Source of the DNA: Prorocentrum cordatum
Lineage: Eukaryota > Sar > Dinophyceae > Prorocentrales > Prorocentraceae
DNA length: 64,000 nucleotides
NCBI GenBank assembly: GCA_963575745.1
Contig: CAUYUJ010016488.1
Coordinates: 62,001-126,000, forward strand
Direction of reading: 5' to 3'
Shown: positions 36,587 through 44,879 of the stretch, in pieces
Layout of the letters: each line of letters begins with the position of its first letter
Numbering within the stretch: position 1 is the stretch's first letter
Notes under the pieces: generated by a model
The model's database searches: none
What the model saw: the letters and a program-made list of their open reading frames with translations, nothing else
What the model was told of the DNA's origin: nothing
Translations under genes and position numbers: made by a program

Positions 36587-39500
36587 CCCCTGCGGCTTCA
36601 GCCCAGGGGGCTGCACCAAGCCGTGGCAGGACAGGGCGCCCCGAAGGATGGCGCGAGGCGAACGTGCGTGCCTGGCAACCGCGCCAACACACGCCCCCGC
36701 CAAACGTGGCCGCAGCGCTGCGCCCTGCCCAGGCAAAACCTGCCCCCCCTGAGCGCGAGCGGCAGCCGCTCGTCCCGCTCGTCCTCACGCACACCCAGGC
36801 GCACCACAGCGCCTCCCCGCGGCACAGCGAGGGTAGTGCCCACCACGTCAGCCCCCGGCCCGACGCCGTCGACCCTGACCAGGCTGCAGCCTCGGCGGCG
36901 GGCGGCACAGGCGGCTCCCGCCCGCCCAGCCCAACACCCTGCGCAGCGCCGATCCGCTCCCCGAGCAGGGCGGACTCTGCGCGCGCTAACGCCCAGGTGG
37001 CCTCGCCACGTGACCGCCACACGGGCGGGCGCGTCCCGCGCAGCCGGTCCTGCAGCCGCCACAGCTCGCGCAAGCCCCCTGGGAGCTCCACGAGCTCGCC
37101 GCCCCGCGAGACTCAGGCTGATGGCCAAGCCCCCGAGGTGGTGCCACGTTTCGGTGCCAGCGCCATCGAACCTGGCCAGGTCGACCTCGAGCCGACGCCG
37201 TCCACGGACCAGGAGCTGCCACCGCCCACCCGCGTTGTCGTCCCCTTCGACGAGGCGCCGACCTTCGACCCCTTCAAGCACAAGTACTCCGTCAAGGGCC
37301 TCGCGGCGGGTTTCGGCGGCGGCTCACCGCTGCCCCCTCTGAGCCACGGCGGCGGCCCCGCCACCTCAGCCGCTGCCGCGGCAGCGGCGGCCCCGCGTGG
37401 AGTCAGCCCTGTCCGCAACGCGTGCCTCACGGCAGCGGGCATGGACGAGGCTCAGCGCCAGGCCACCGACCGCGCCGCTCGCCACGCCCAGCTGGTGGCT
37501 GACGCGCTGGCAGGGCGTCCTCCGCCGCAGCCACAGGGCCCACCGCCCGAGGCGAGCGCAGAGGGCGCACACGAACAAGCTGTTCCAGCTGATGCTGCTC
37601 ATCACGGCACTGACGGGGCGGGCGCGCCGCCGCAGGACGGACCAGCGGTGTCGCGTGCGCAGTATTTGCGCGCGCGCTGCGCCGCTGCCGCGCCGAGCTG
37701 CCGCCGCTGGTTTGCTTTTGTTCTTGTTCTCGGCAGGACGGATCGAGGAGTCGCCCCCCTCTCCCCCTGCTGCCGTCTCACCTCTCCTCCCCCCGTCCCC
37801 CACGGTACAGGAGTGAGGAGGATTTTTCGAAGCAGTTTTGCCGATGTTTATGACCCCCCCCCGGCGCAGCGTCGACCATGCCTTGCCTATACTTTTGGCC
37901 CGACGGCGGCTTCAGCCCCGTCCAAGCCAATCTGCCGCGACGCCATGAGCTCCTACTGTGGCCAAGCCTTCTACCTGGGTGACGGCCAGGCTGCCCTCCA
38001 CCGTGCGGGGCGTGCTAACCCCAGCTCCACCGACGGAGATGGGCCAGGTCGCTCCATCCACCTCGTCAGCCTCAACATCACGAGTCTCCCAGCGAACTGG
38101 CCAACCATCACCGCTCTAGGTGTCGACCACAACGCCGCAGTCATAGCACTGCAGGAGACCCGACATGCCAAGCCTACCAGGCAAGCCATCGCTACCAACG
38201 CCGCCAATCCACACCACGGAGGATACCAGGCCAGTCTGGGACCTGACCTGGATCTGGCGCGAGCCCAGCGCAAAGCTGCTCACGGTGGCACGGACCACAC
38301 GGTCGAGGGCAACACCGGCGCCTCGGGTGGGGTCGCCATCCTCTCTAAGGACGCCATCGTCGACTCCACCGTCGACGACACTGCGACCTGTATCGCCACC
38401 CTCAAGGCCAAGAAACGATGGCACGAGGCCTTCCTCCCGCTCTGCACCCAGCACCGCCGCAGGCGGCGACGAAACAACTACGGTCCCGCTGGGATCTACA
38501 TTGCGAGCCTCTACGGGGTCGCTGGAGGGGACAGCACCGATTTGTTTCGGCTTGCTGATTGCGCCGCCGCGAGGGTCGGCTCAGCCCCGTATTTCATTTG
38601 CATGGACGCCAACACGAACATCGACGACAATCCACATCTGCTGCACATGATGCAGCACGGATGGTTTAACGTCGCTGAAGGCACACCAGACCACACCATG
38701 CACACATATGGCAATATCCCTGACTGGGACCGCGTCACCAAGTGCCCCCGCACTTCGCGCATCGATTATATCATCGCCAACCAAGCTGCGCGATCCCTTG
38801 TCACCGACTTCTGCTATCTGCGTGACTTGCCAGCGAAGTCCCTTCTGGCCCCCACGCCTTACCCTCCTAACGACGGAGCTCATGAGGACCACGAACTTCA
38901 GGCATTAGGGACCCTCATCGCAGGGCGATACCATGACCGCATGGAGCAGGCTGACACACGCGACGATGTGGAACGCATGTTCGCCCTGGCAAACGAGGCC
39001 AGCCATGAGTACCATCTTACCCGGCTGCGGGACCTGCCGCCCCCACCGCCAGACCACCCAAAAAAGAAGGCCCCTACCATGCACGGGCTCACACCCACGT
39101 TCGAGGAGCGACCCGCCGTCCCCCGCGCCTTTCCCACCTACGGAGCTTCCACGATTCACATGAACCGCCTTCGCAAGCTCCATCGGCAACTTTGCGAGCT
39201 TCGCTTCATCGGACAGCACCATCATATGGACTGCCGTGCTATCCCGCCGTACCTGGCGCAACGCATCGACTGCACGTGGACCGCGGCCCGCCTTCTCTGC
39301 CACAAGCTGCGCCCCACGGCCCTCCTGGCCTTTCCCGATGCCTGGACCCCCGACGTGCCAGCACCACGCGGAGAGCACCTAGACCGTCTGATCCAAAACC
39401 TAGACTCAGAGCTGGCGCGACGTGCAAACCGAGCCAAAGCTGAACGCATCAAGATCTGGGCTGAGGGTGTCCGCGAGCCAAGCGGGCGAAAGGCGGCCAT

Positions 39501-42006
39501 ATACGCACGGGCTGCCGACTGCTCGCCCACGGCGTATCTCCGCACGCCTACCACTCCCGACGATGCACAGCTCCACTGCGACACCACCGCCTTCAACCCT
39601 GACCAAGCTAGCACGGACGATAGTGATGCCGACACCGACGCCGGCGGCTTCAGCCCCAGCGACGGTAGTTCGCTCGACACGGACAACGACGACGGCCACA
39701 CTCGTGACCCACCACCTGCCCAGGTTCCCGACGCCCTCCCCGCCAACGCTATTGTTGCCAACACCAAAGACATGCTTAAGCTCATGGTCGACACCTGGGA
39801 GCCCATCTTGGGCAGGTACCGCGCTCGCGCGGGCCATGACGCCGAAGCTATGCCGACGTGGGCGGACTTCTACGACGAATACCAACAAGAGCTGCCTACG
39901 CCATCACCAGCAGCCCCTTTCCACCTCACCGACGACCAACTCATCCACTTCATTCGCACCCGTTCACCGCGCCGCGCGGGGGGACTCGACGGCTGGACAA
40001 CTAAGGAGGCTAAGGAGTTACCCGACGACATCCTTCGCCTCTTCGCCAGCGTCTTACGTGCTATGCAACGCACTGGCACCATCCCCGAGCCCCTCCTGCA
40101 CGTGCCAAACCCGTGCCTCCGAAAAGGCCGAGGGGAACTCCCGACGGACCAACGACTTCTCTCGGTTCTTTCCGTATGGATGTATGCGTGGGAAGCGCCA
40201 GCCTACCGTAGCCTCACGACCTGGCGGCAAGGATGGACCCATGCCACGAGCTTCGGCGCTGTTCCCAAAGCCACCATTGGGGATGTCAGCACCTCTCTCG
40301 CCCTGCGCATCGAACACGCCAGGACTTTACTCCTCCCCTTAGCTGGAGCTGCCCTTGACCGACAGAAGTGCTTCGACTACCTCATCACGGACATCTGTCT
40401 AAACCTTGCGCTGCACGCGGGGTGTCCACAAGACATCGTTACTGTCCGCCGAAATTTCTACAGACACCACAAACGCTACATCCGCATGAACGGAGCGTAC
40501 TCCAGGGACCTGGCCAGGACAAACGGTCACCTCCAGGGCAGCTCGTGGTCCCTGGATGACATCAAGCTGCTCATGTGCGTGTGGACAAAGAGGCAGCACC
40601 GATACGTTCCTCGATCACTCAGTACTACCTTCGTTGACGACAGCAACTCCACTACCCACACCGCTTCTGAGCTCCAGAAATCTCTCGACGAAACCGCCAA
40701 GTTTGACCGATTCTCAGGTCAACGCATTCACCCTGGTAAAGTGGCAGGGTGGGCGCTCACCGACGAGCTTCACGCCGCCGTTACCCAGCTCACGCTGGCG
40801 GATCGCCCCCTACGTGTGGTCGATTCCTTCAAGCTCGTCGGGAGTTACATCAACGCTGAGGCAGCGCCGGCTCCAGCCGCGCTTAACCTCACGGCCACCG
40901 CAGACGCCCGTGTACGGAGGGCGACTATTCGCCTGCCGCGCATAGGCAAGCTCCCGTCGCCGATGCTTATCAAGGCGCGGCACGCCCGATCCCTGGCTGC
41001 CAGCGTCTGCACCACGGGCACCGACATTCAAGCACCATCAGGCCCAGCCAAGACTGCCTACAACCACGCCCTCAAGGCGGCTATCCGCCCCAAGGGGAAC
41101 AAGTGGGTCGAGTTCTGGACTCTCATGGCCGTGTGCGTGCCGGGACACGCCCTTGAGATCGACGCCATCACGCAGCGTGAAGCATTCCTGTGCCTGCGGC
41201 GACAGGTTAACCGCGACGTTACACTCTGCGGGCTCGCCAGAGACCTCCAACACCACGTCCAGACCCTGTTTGGTGGAGGACCCGTCGGGCGACTCGTCCA
41301 GTCGCTCCAGCAGCTCCGATGGACCTGGCCCACATTTGGCATCATGTACGACGACTGGGGCTGCCCGATCAGCTGGCTGAATTTACCCCAAAACGCCTTC
41401 CTGCACATGCTGCGGGCCTCACAACGCAGGGCATTTCTGCGGAGGATCAAGCCACGGCGACACGACCTTGGCTACCTCGCCTCTGTCAGACAGGGCCTTG
41501 ACCTCTTCGCCAGCACGTGGCTCGCGCGAACTAAAGGAGCAGCCAAATGCACTGCCTGGCAGCTGGCGCTCCTCCTGAACTACCTGTCGGGCGGGGACCA
41601 CACCCAACAGCGACGATCCCGATCAAACACGTCGGCAGACCCCAGCCCCATGTGCCGCTACTGTGACGAGGAAGAGGAAACTCAGGAGCACACTGTCCGC
41701 GACTGTAAGTGCTGGGCCCGAGAAAGACTCCCTCTCACCACCCTCATCAGTGACGACCAGTGGGCCCGTCTTCCGCCGCACACAAGACACTGCGGGCTCT
41801 TCGACGAAGACCCAGCCCTCCTCGACCTGCAGGCCGACCTCGCGAGGGACCCGCTGCCACAGCCCATTCCGCGGCCCCCCCCGAGGGTGATCCTGCGGCT
41901 TCAGCCCAGGACACCTACACCACCTACCTTGACTACGACACTGGTTGGACATGGGTCTATGCTGCCACGGACGGTGCGTGCACCAACCAAGCCATCCCAT
42001 TGCTAG
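36508..42006 (+). CDS. retroelement ORF3: endonuclease plus reverse transcriptase
   Basis: In the -1 frame relative to ORF2. The frame is open from 36085 but has no AUG until 37441; 36508 is only a GTG. After ~500 low-complexity residues comes an EEP (APE-type) endonuclease, ~38060-38900: LVSLNITSL, ALQETR (catalytic Glu), GGVAILSK, ICMDANTN (Asp/Asn), TSRIDYII. The reverse transcriptase follows, ~39930-40900: RAGGLDGWT, LDRQKCFDY (first Asp), HLQGSSWS, TTFVDDSN (double Asp). Then a CRYC...HTVRDC zinc cluster (~41650-41705). It makes the target-primed reverse transcription machinery. The C-terminal ~100 nt in this frame are unlike any domain, because RNase H continues in frame 3 after a C8 run. 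Confidence 0.85.
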   Translation: MPGSTRAWGHYPGRHDSTASNQPAVVTPAASAQGAAPSRGRTGRPEGWREANVRAWQPRQHTPPPNVAAALRPAQAKPAPPERERQPLVPLVLTHTQAHHSASPRHSEGSAHHVSPRPDAVDPDQAAASAAGGTGGSRPPSPTPCAAPIRSPSRADSARANAQVASPRDRHTGGRVPRSRSCSRHSSRKPPGSSTSSPPRETQADGQAPEVVPRFGASAIEPGQVDLEPTPSTDQELPPPTRVVVPFDEAPTFDPFKHKYSVKGLAAGFGGGSPLPPLSHGGGPATSAAAAAAAAPRGVSPVRNACLTAAGMDEAQRQATDRAARHAQLVADALAGRPPPQPQGPPPEASAEGAHEQAVPADAAHHGTDGAGAPPQDGPAVSRAQYLRARCAAAAPSCRRWFAFVLVLGRTDRGVAPLSPCCRLTSPPPVPHGTGVRRIFRSSFADVYDPPPAQRRPCLAYTFGPTAASAPSKPICRDAMSSYCGQAFYLGDGQAALHRAGRANPSSTDGDGPGRSIHLVSLNITSLPANWPTITALGVDHNAAVIALQETRHAKPTRQAIATNAANPHHGGYQASLGPDLDLARAQRKAAHGGTDHTVEGNTGASGGVAILSKDAIVDSTVDDTATCIATLKAKKRWHEAFLPLCTQHRRRRRRNNYGPAGIYIASLYGVAGGDSTDLFRLADCAAARVGSAPYFICMDANTNIDDNPHLLHMMQHGWFNVAEGTPDHTMHTYGNIPDWDRVTKCPRTSRIDYIIANQAARSLVTDFCYLRDLPAKSLLAPTPYPPNDGAHEDHELQALGTLIAGRYHDRMEQADTRDDVERMFALANEASHEYHLTRLRDLPPPPPDHPKKKAPTMHGLTPTFEERPAVPRAFPTYGASTIHMNRLRKLHRQLCELRFIGQHHHMDCRAIPPYLAQRIDCTWTAARLLCHKLRPTALLAFPDAWTPDVPAPRGEHLDRLIQNLDSELARRANRAKAERIKIWAEGVREPSGRKAAIYARAADCSPTAYLRTPTTPDDAQLHCDTTAFNPDQASTDDSDADTDAGGFSPSDGSSLDTDNDDGHTRDPPPAQVPDALPANAIVANTKDMLKLMVDTWEPILGRYRARAGHDAEAMPTWADFYDEYQQELPTPSPAAPFHLTDDQLIHFIRTRSPRRAGGLDGWTTKEAKELPDDILRLFASVLRAMQRTGTIPEPLLHVPNPCLRKGRGELPTDQRLLSVLSVWMYAWEAPAYRSLTTWRQGWTHATSFGAVPKATIGDVSTSLALRIEHARTLLLPLAGAALDRQKCFDYLITDICLNLALHAGCPQDIVTVRRNFYRHHKRYIRMNGAYSRDLARTNGHLQGSSWSLDDIKLLMCVWTKRQHRYVPRSLSTTFVDDSNSTTHTASELQKSLDETAKFDRFSGQRIHPGKVAGWALTDELHAAVTQLTLADRPLRVVDSFKLVGSYINAEAAPAPAALNLTATADARVRRATIRLPRIGKLPSPMLIKARHARSLAASVCTTGTDIQAPSGPAKTAYNHALKAAIRPKGNKWVEFWTLMAVCVPGHALEIDAITQREAFLCLRRQVNRDVTLCGLARDLQHHVQTLFGGGPVGRLVQSLQQLRWTWPTFGIMYDDWGCPISWLNLPQNAFLHMLRASQRRAFLRRIKPRRHDLGYLASVRQGLDLFASTWLARTKGAAKCTAWQLALLLNYLSGGDHTQQRRSRSNTSADPSPMCRYCDEEEETQEHTVRDCKCWARERLPLTTLISDDQWARLPPHTRHCGLFDEDPALLDLQADLARDPLPQPIPRPPPRVILRLQPRTPTPPTLTTTLVGHGSMLPRTVRAPTKPSHC
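36587..36609 (+). repeat. bulged hairpin 5, at ORF2/ORF3 junction
   Basis: Starts at the base after the ORF2 TAA. Outer stem CCCCTG with CAGGGG, bulged C, GGC-TTCA-GCC. Its inner 18 bases are identical to those of copy 8 at the other frame change. Confidence 0.8.
37902..37922 (+). repeat. bulged hairpin 6
   Basis: Outer stem GACGG with CCGTC, bulged C, GGC-TTCA-GCC. Lies ~140 nt before the endonuclease domain. Confidence 0.75.
39639..39661 (+). repeat. bulged hairpin 7
   Basis: Outer stem CGCCGG with CCAGCG (one C-A mismatch), bulged C, GGC-TTCA-GCC. Lies in the linker between endonuclease and reverse transcriptase. Confidence 0.7.
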
Positions 42007-43577
42007 CACGAGCGGGCTACGGCGTCTACTACGGCATCGACCACCGCATGAACTACAGTGCACGCGTTCACGGCCTAACGCAGAACGCCCAGGTTGCGGA
42101 GACCCTCGCCATTGTCCACCTTACGGCATGTGCCGAACGGCCCGTGCACGTTTTCGTGGACAACCAGGCGGTGGTCGATGGGTTCCAAAGCATCATCGAC
42201 GGACATCCAGCGCCGCAGGGCACGCACGCGGAGCTCTGGGAAAAGATCCACCGATGTGTTATGGCCAAGCCCAACATGTTTCGCGTCGAAAAAATCGCCA
42301 GCCACCTGGGAGACCTGGGCATCGACCTTGGGCTCATCGGGCCCATCGCGGAGGAGTTCAACCGTCAGGCCGACGCCCTTGCCACAGCGGCGGCACGCAC
42401 GCACAACCTTCCCGACGACATTGTTGAAGCTGCCAAAACACGACATCGCCAAGCGACCGTGCTTCATGGGGTCGCTGTCGCTATCTACGAGCGCAGACAC
42501 CGTACTCTGCCGCTCCCACACCGCAGGGCTGGGTTTACAGCAGCGGAACTCAGCAAAATGGAACCGAACCCCCTGCTGTCGGACCAGGCACCACCCGCGG
42601 CTGGACCATACATCCCGCAGAACCCGGATGAGCTCTGGGCCGAGGCCCAACGGGCGATGCTCGACGAACAGGAGGACGACCCGTTCGGCTTCGGCGGGGG
42701 ATTAGACTTCTTGGACGACGGCCCAGCCAGCGCCAACCCTGCCCCGTCGGGCAGCCTCTCGACGCCCACCTCGACTCCGCCACCGAGAGCGACATCGCAC
42801 CCACATGATGACGTCGCTCACCGTCAAGACGCCGACGAGGACCTTTATGATCCCCTCGGATTGAGTGGCAGCATAGACGACGCCCCGCCGACACCCCACG
42901 CTGCCGACGATGCCGCTCCATCGAGACGCCACCCGACCACGCGGCCGACCTCCGAGCCCTCGCACGGCATCATGATTGGCCCCCCCGTGCCACCCACCCC
43001 GCCCCCCCACCAGCGCCAGCCCGCGGGGGCGGCTCCAGCCCCCCCGCAGGGCACCGAGCCAGTCAGGCCGTCGCACCCCGTCCACGCTTTTACTGTTGCT
43101 GGGTGCGAGGCTGCGGCTCCTCCGTCCTCACGGGGCGTGGCCCTAGCGGCTTCAGCCCTGGGACCGCGTGTTACCCTCCAGTCGCCTCTCAAGGGCGACG
43201 GCCGCCAGCGCACGGATCGCCGCGCCGCGCTGGTCCACCACCTGGCCTGGCGCACCGATGACCTCGTCCCTGCCACGAGGCCCGCGGCCCCAGGCACAGA
43301 GCAGCCGCCCCTCACCGACCGCGAAACCGAGCTGTCCCAGTCTATGGCCGCTCTTCAGCAGAGGTGTGCTGCTCTCGCCGCCGACCTTGCCGCTGCTCAG
43401 CCTGCCCGTGTGTACGCGTGGCCCCGCGTCCACGGTGTCAGGGCGTGGGGGCGGGGGGTGCCCCGTCCCTGCGCGCCGCTTTGCGGCCAAGCGCCCAACT
43501 GGCGGTCTGCCAAGCCGCCTAGCCACGTGTCAGCACGTCGCCTTTCTTGTTGGGGCCTTCTTCGTCACGCGGTCTGA
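41760..43577 (+). CDS. retroelement ORF4: RNase H and disordered tail
   Basis: In the -1 frame relative to ORF3; 41760 is a GTG, and the first ATG (42048) lies inside the RNase H fold after its first catalytic Asp. So this frame needs fusion to ORF3 to make a complete domain. RNase H motifs: YAATDGA (Asp, ~41968), QVAETLAI (Glu, ~42096), VFVDNQAVVDG (Asp, ~42156), FNRQADALA (last Asp, ~42366). After ~42560 the protein is proline-rich and acidic, with a C-terminal helix (LTDRETELSQSMAALQQRCA). Hairpins 9 and 10 lie in this tail. Confidence 0.8.
   Translation: MGPSSAAHKTLRALRRRPSPPRPAGRPREGPAATAHSAAPPEGDPAASAQDTYTTYLDYDTGWTWVYAATDGACTNQAIPLLARAGYGVYYGIDHRMNYSARVHGLTQNAQVAETLAIVHLTACAERPVHVFVDNQAVVDGFQSIIDGHPAPQGTHAELWEKIHRCVMAKPNMFRVEKIASHLGDLGIDLGLIGPIAEEFNRQADALATAAARTHNLPDDIVEAAKTRHRQATVLHGVAVAIYERRHRTLPLPHRRAGFTAAELSKMEPNPLLSDQAPPAAGPYIPQNPDELWAEAQRAMLDEQEDDPFGFGGGLDFLDDGPASANPAPSGSLSTPTSTPPPRATSHPHDDVAHRQDADEDLYDPLGLSGSIDDAPPTPHAADDAAPSRRHPTTRPTSEPSHGIMIGPPVPPTPPPHQRQPAGAAPAPPQGTEPVRPSHPVHAFTVAGCEAAAPPSSRGVALAASALGPRVTLQSPLKGDGRQRTDRRAALVHHLAWRTDDLVPATRPAAPGTEQPPLTDRETELSQSMAALQQRCAALAADLAAAQPARVYAWPRVHGVRAWGRGVPRPCAPLCGQAPNWRSAKPPSHVSARRLSCWGLLRHAV
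41875..41882 (+). promoter_or_regulatory. C8 run at the ORF3/ORF4 frame change
   Basis: Eight C in a row, read CCC CCC CCG in the ORF3 frame. Slipping back one base here gives GCC CCC CCC GAG and enters the RNase H frame. A hairpin begins 8 nt downstream. This fits a -1 ribosomal frameshift signal, but a homopolymer is also where a sequencing indel would be expected. Confidence 0.5.
41891..41911 (+). repeat. bulged hairpin 8, downstream of the C8 run
   Basis: Outer stem TCCTG with CAGGA, bulged C, GGC-TTCA-GCC, beginning 8 nt after the C8 run. Confidence 0.8.
43023..43047 (+). repeat. bulged hairpin 9 (TCCA loop)
   Basis: Outer stem GCGGGGG with CCCCCGC (7 bp), bulged C, GGC, loop TCCA, GCC. 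Confidence 0.75.
43142..43162 (+). repeat. bulged hairpin 10
   Basis: Outer stem CCTAG with CTGGG (one wobble), bulged C, GGC-TTCA-GCC. Confidence 0.75.
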
Positions 43578-44140
43578 CACGTGAGATCTTCACCGTCTGT
43601 CCGCCGTCTGTAGCGTCTGTCGCATTGCGCCGGGGGAGGGGGTTTGTTGCCCGCCCTCGTATCTCAAGGCTGCACCGCCGCAAATAGTGTTTGGCGAGTT
43701 GTCGCACCGCAGTGCGCCTCGCGGACGGACCCTGGTCCGCCTACTTGTCCGGTCTCTCACTGACTCTCTCTCTCTCTCTGCCTCTGTTCCCACGGTGCCG
43801 CAAAAGCTGCAGTACTCACCTTCGCAGCTGGTGTAGCGGCGGGCAATTCTCGATGTCCGCGGCGTTCGGGTGTGACGAGGCCGGGGATCACAAGATTTTC
43901 TGGCTCCTCGGCCCCCGCCCCCCAAACTGGCTGCCATTGGCTCGTTCTCTCAGCGGTGCGCCGAGGGGGACCGTGAGCGGAGGCAGGCCTTCTCAAAGGC
44001 GGCGGGGCTCCTCGGCAGCTCCCCAACCCTCCAAGACGCCCCCTGTGACCTCGGAGAGGGCAGACATGGCTTCACAGAACGCCCGAGGCCTTCTTCCCCG
44101 CTTGGGTGCGCCGGCCATTCTCCCATTGTCCCAGTCTGCC
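43578..44140. other. 3' flank of the giant retroelement
   Basis: No gene recognised and no poly(A) tract. The phrases GTCTGTCCGCCGTCTGTAGCG and CACTGACTCTCTCTCTC may belong to the element's 3' untranslated region. Confidence 0.35.
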
Positions 44141-44144
44141 GACC

Positions 44145-44320
44145 CCAGGAGGAGGAGGAGGAGGAGGAGGAGGAGGAGGGGGAGGAGGAGGGGGAGGAGG
44201 AGGGGGAGGAGGAGGAGGGGGATGAGGAGGAGGAAGATTCGCACGACGAAGAGGCGGAGGAGGAGGAGGAAGAGGCGGAGGAGGAGGAGGCGGAGGAGGA
44301 GGAGGGAGTGGCCGAGCTCG
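44145..44320 (+). repeat. (GGA)n array
   Basis: GGA triplets interrupted by GGGGGA and GACGAAGAGG. Confidence 0.9.
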
Positions 44321-44419
44321 ACCGAGATTTCCGCCAACGCCCGCAGCACACGCGAGCAGGCCGCCTGCGTACGAGCCCGCCACGGCCCCTGCGGCCAGGC
44401 CGAATCCGGCGCACGACTG

Positions 44420-44585
44420 CGCCGTGAACGTGCTCGCTCGTGCGCCACGTGCCCAGTCCCAAATGGCTCGTGCAAGGCGGGCGCCTTCTGCTTCAGCAGA
44501 TACTCCACCGCCTCCAGCGACTCGGTCATCACGGCGCAGTGCAGGGGCCGCCAGCCGTCGTTGGGATCGGCCTCCTCAGGACGGA
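44420..44585 (-). CDS. ankyrin-repeat exon (fragment)
   Basis: The minus strand reads EADPNDGWRPLHCAVMTESL then EAVEYLLKQKAPALH. D-x-N-D-G-W-x-P-L-H-x-A-V and the second helix with LL are a clear ankyrin repeat. It is bounded on the 5' (right) side by a (GGA)n array that would be a sense (TCC)n tract before the exon. Other exons were not found. Confidence 0.7.
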
Positions 44586-44860
44586 GGAGGCGAGGAGGAG
44601 GAGGAGGAGGAGGAGGAGGAGGAGGAGGAGGAGGAGGAGGAGGGGAGGAGGAGGAGGAGGAGGAGGAGGAGGAGGAGGAGGATGAGGAGGAGGAGGAGGA
44701 GGAGGAGGAGGGGAAGAGGAGGAGGAGGGGGAGGACGGGGAGGAGGAGAAGGAGGAAGAGGAGGAGGAGGAGGAGGAGGAGGAGCAGGAGGAGGAGAAGA
44801 AGGAGAAGGAGAAGGAGGAGGAGGAGGAGGAGGAGGAGGAGCGCCAGTACCTCATGCGTC
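44586..44860 (+). repeat. (GGA)n array
   Basis: Long, interrupted GGA array (GGAGGAGGGGAAGAGG, GAGAAGGAGAAGG). It separates the ankyrin exon from the LINE remnant. Confidence 0.95.
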
Positions 44861-44879
44861 CGTCGGTCCTACGGCACTC

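Larger units (their letters stand above)
27866..43577 (+). mobile_element. 15.7-kb non-LTR retroelement with recoded ORFs
   Basis: One plus-strand element built of ORF1a, ORF1b, ORF2, ORF3 and ORF4, with endonuclease, reverse transcriptase and RNase H in LINE order. Frames are 2 (ORF1a, 1b, 2), then -1 (ORF3), then -1 again (ORF4). The only interruptions in 15.7 kb are one UAG, one UGA and two frame changes. Typical LINEs are about 5-7 kb, so this is very large. It contains ten copies of a bulged hairpin and, unlike its surroundings, no trinucleotide arrays. True element ends and target-site duplication were not determined. Confidence 0.75.

Noticed and set aside
37369-37388. 20-bp perfect palindrome GCCGCTGCCGCGGCAGCGGC
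   Set aside because: It codes for a poly-alanine tract in GC-rich low-complexity sequence and is probably a composition effect.
27692-43780. Long terminal repeats around the giant element
   Set aside because: Only a short TC-rich phrase with CACTGACTCTCT is shared; no long direct repeats, primer-binding site or protease/integrase were seen, and the domain order is LINE-type.
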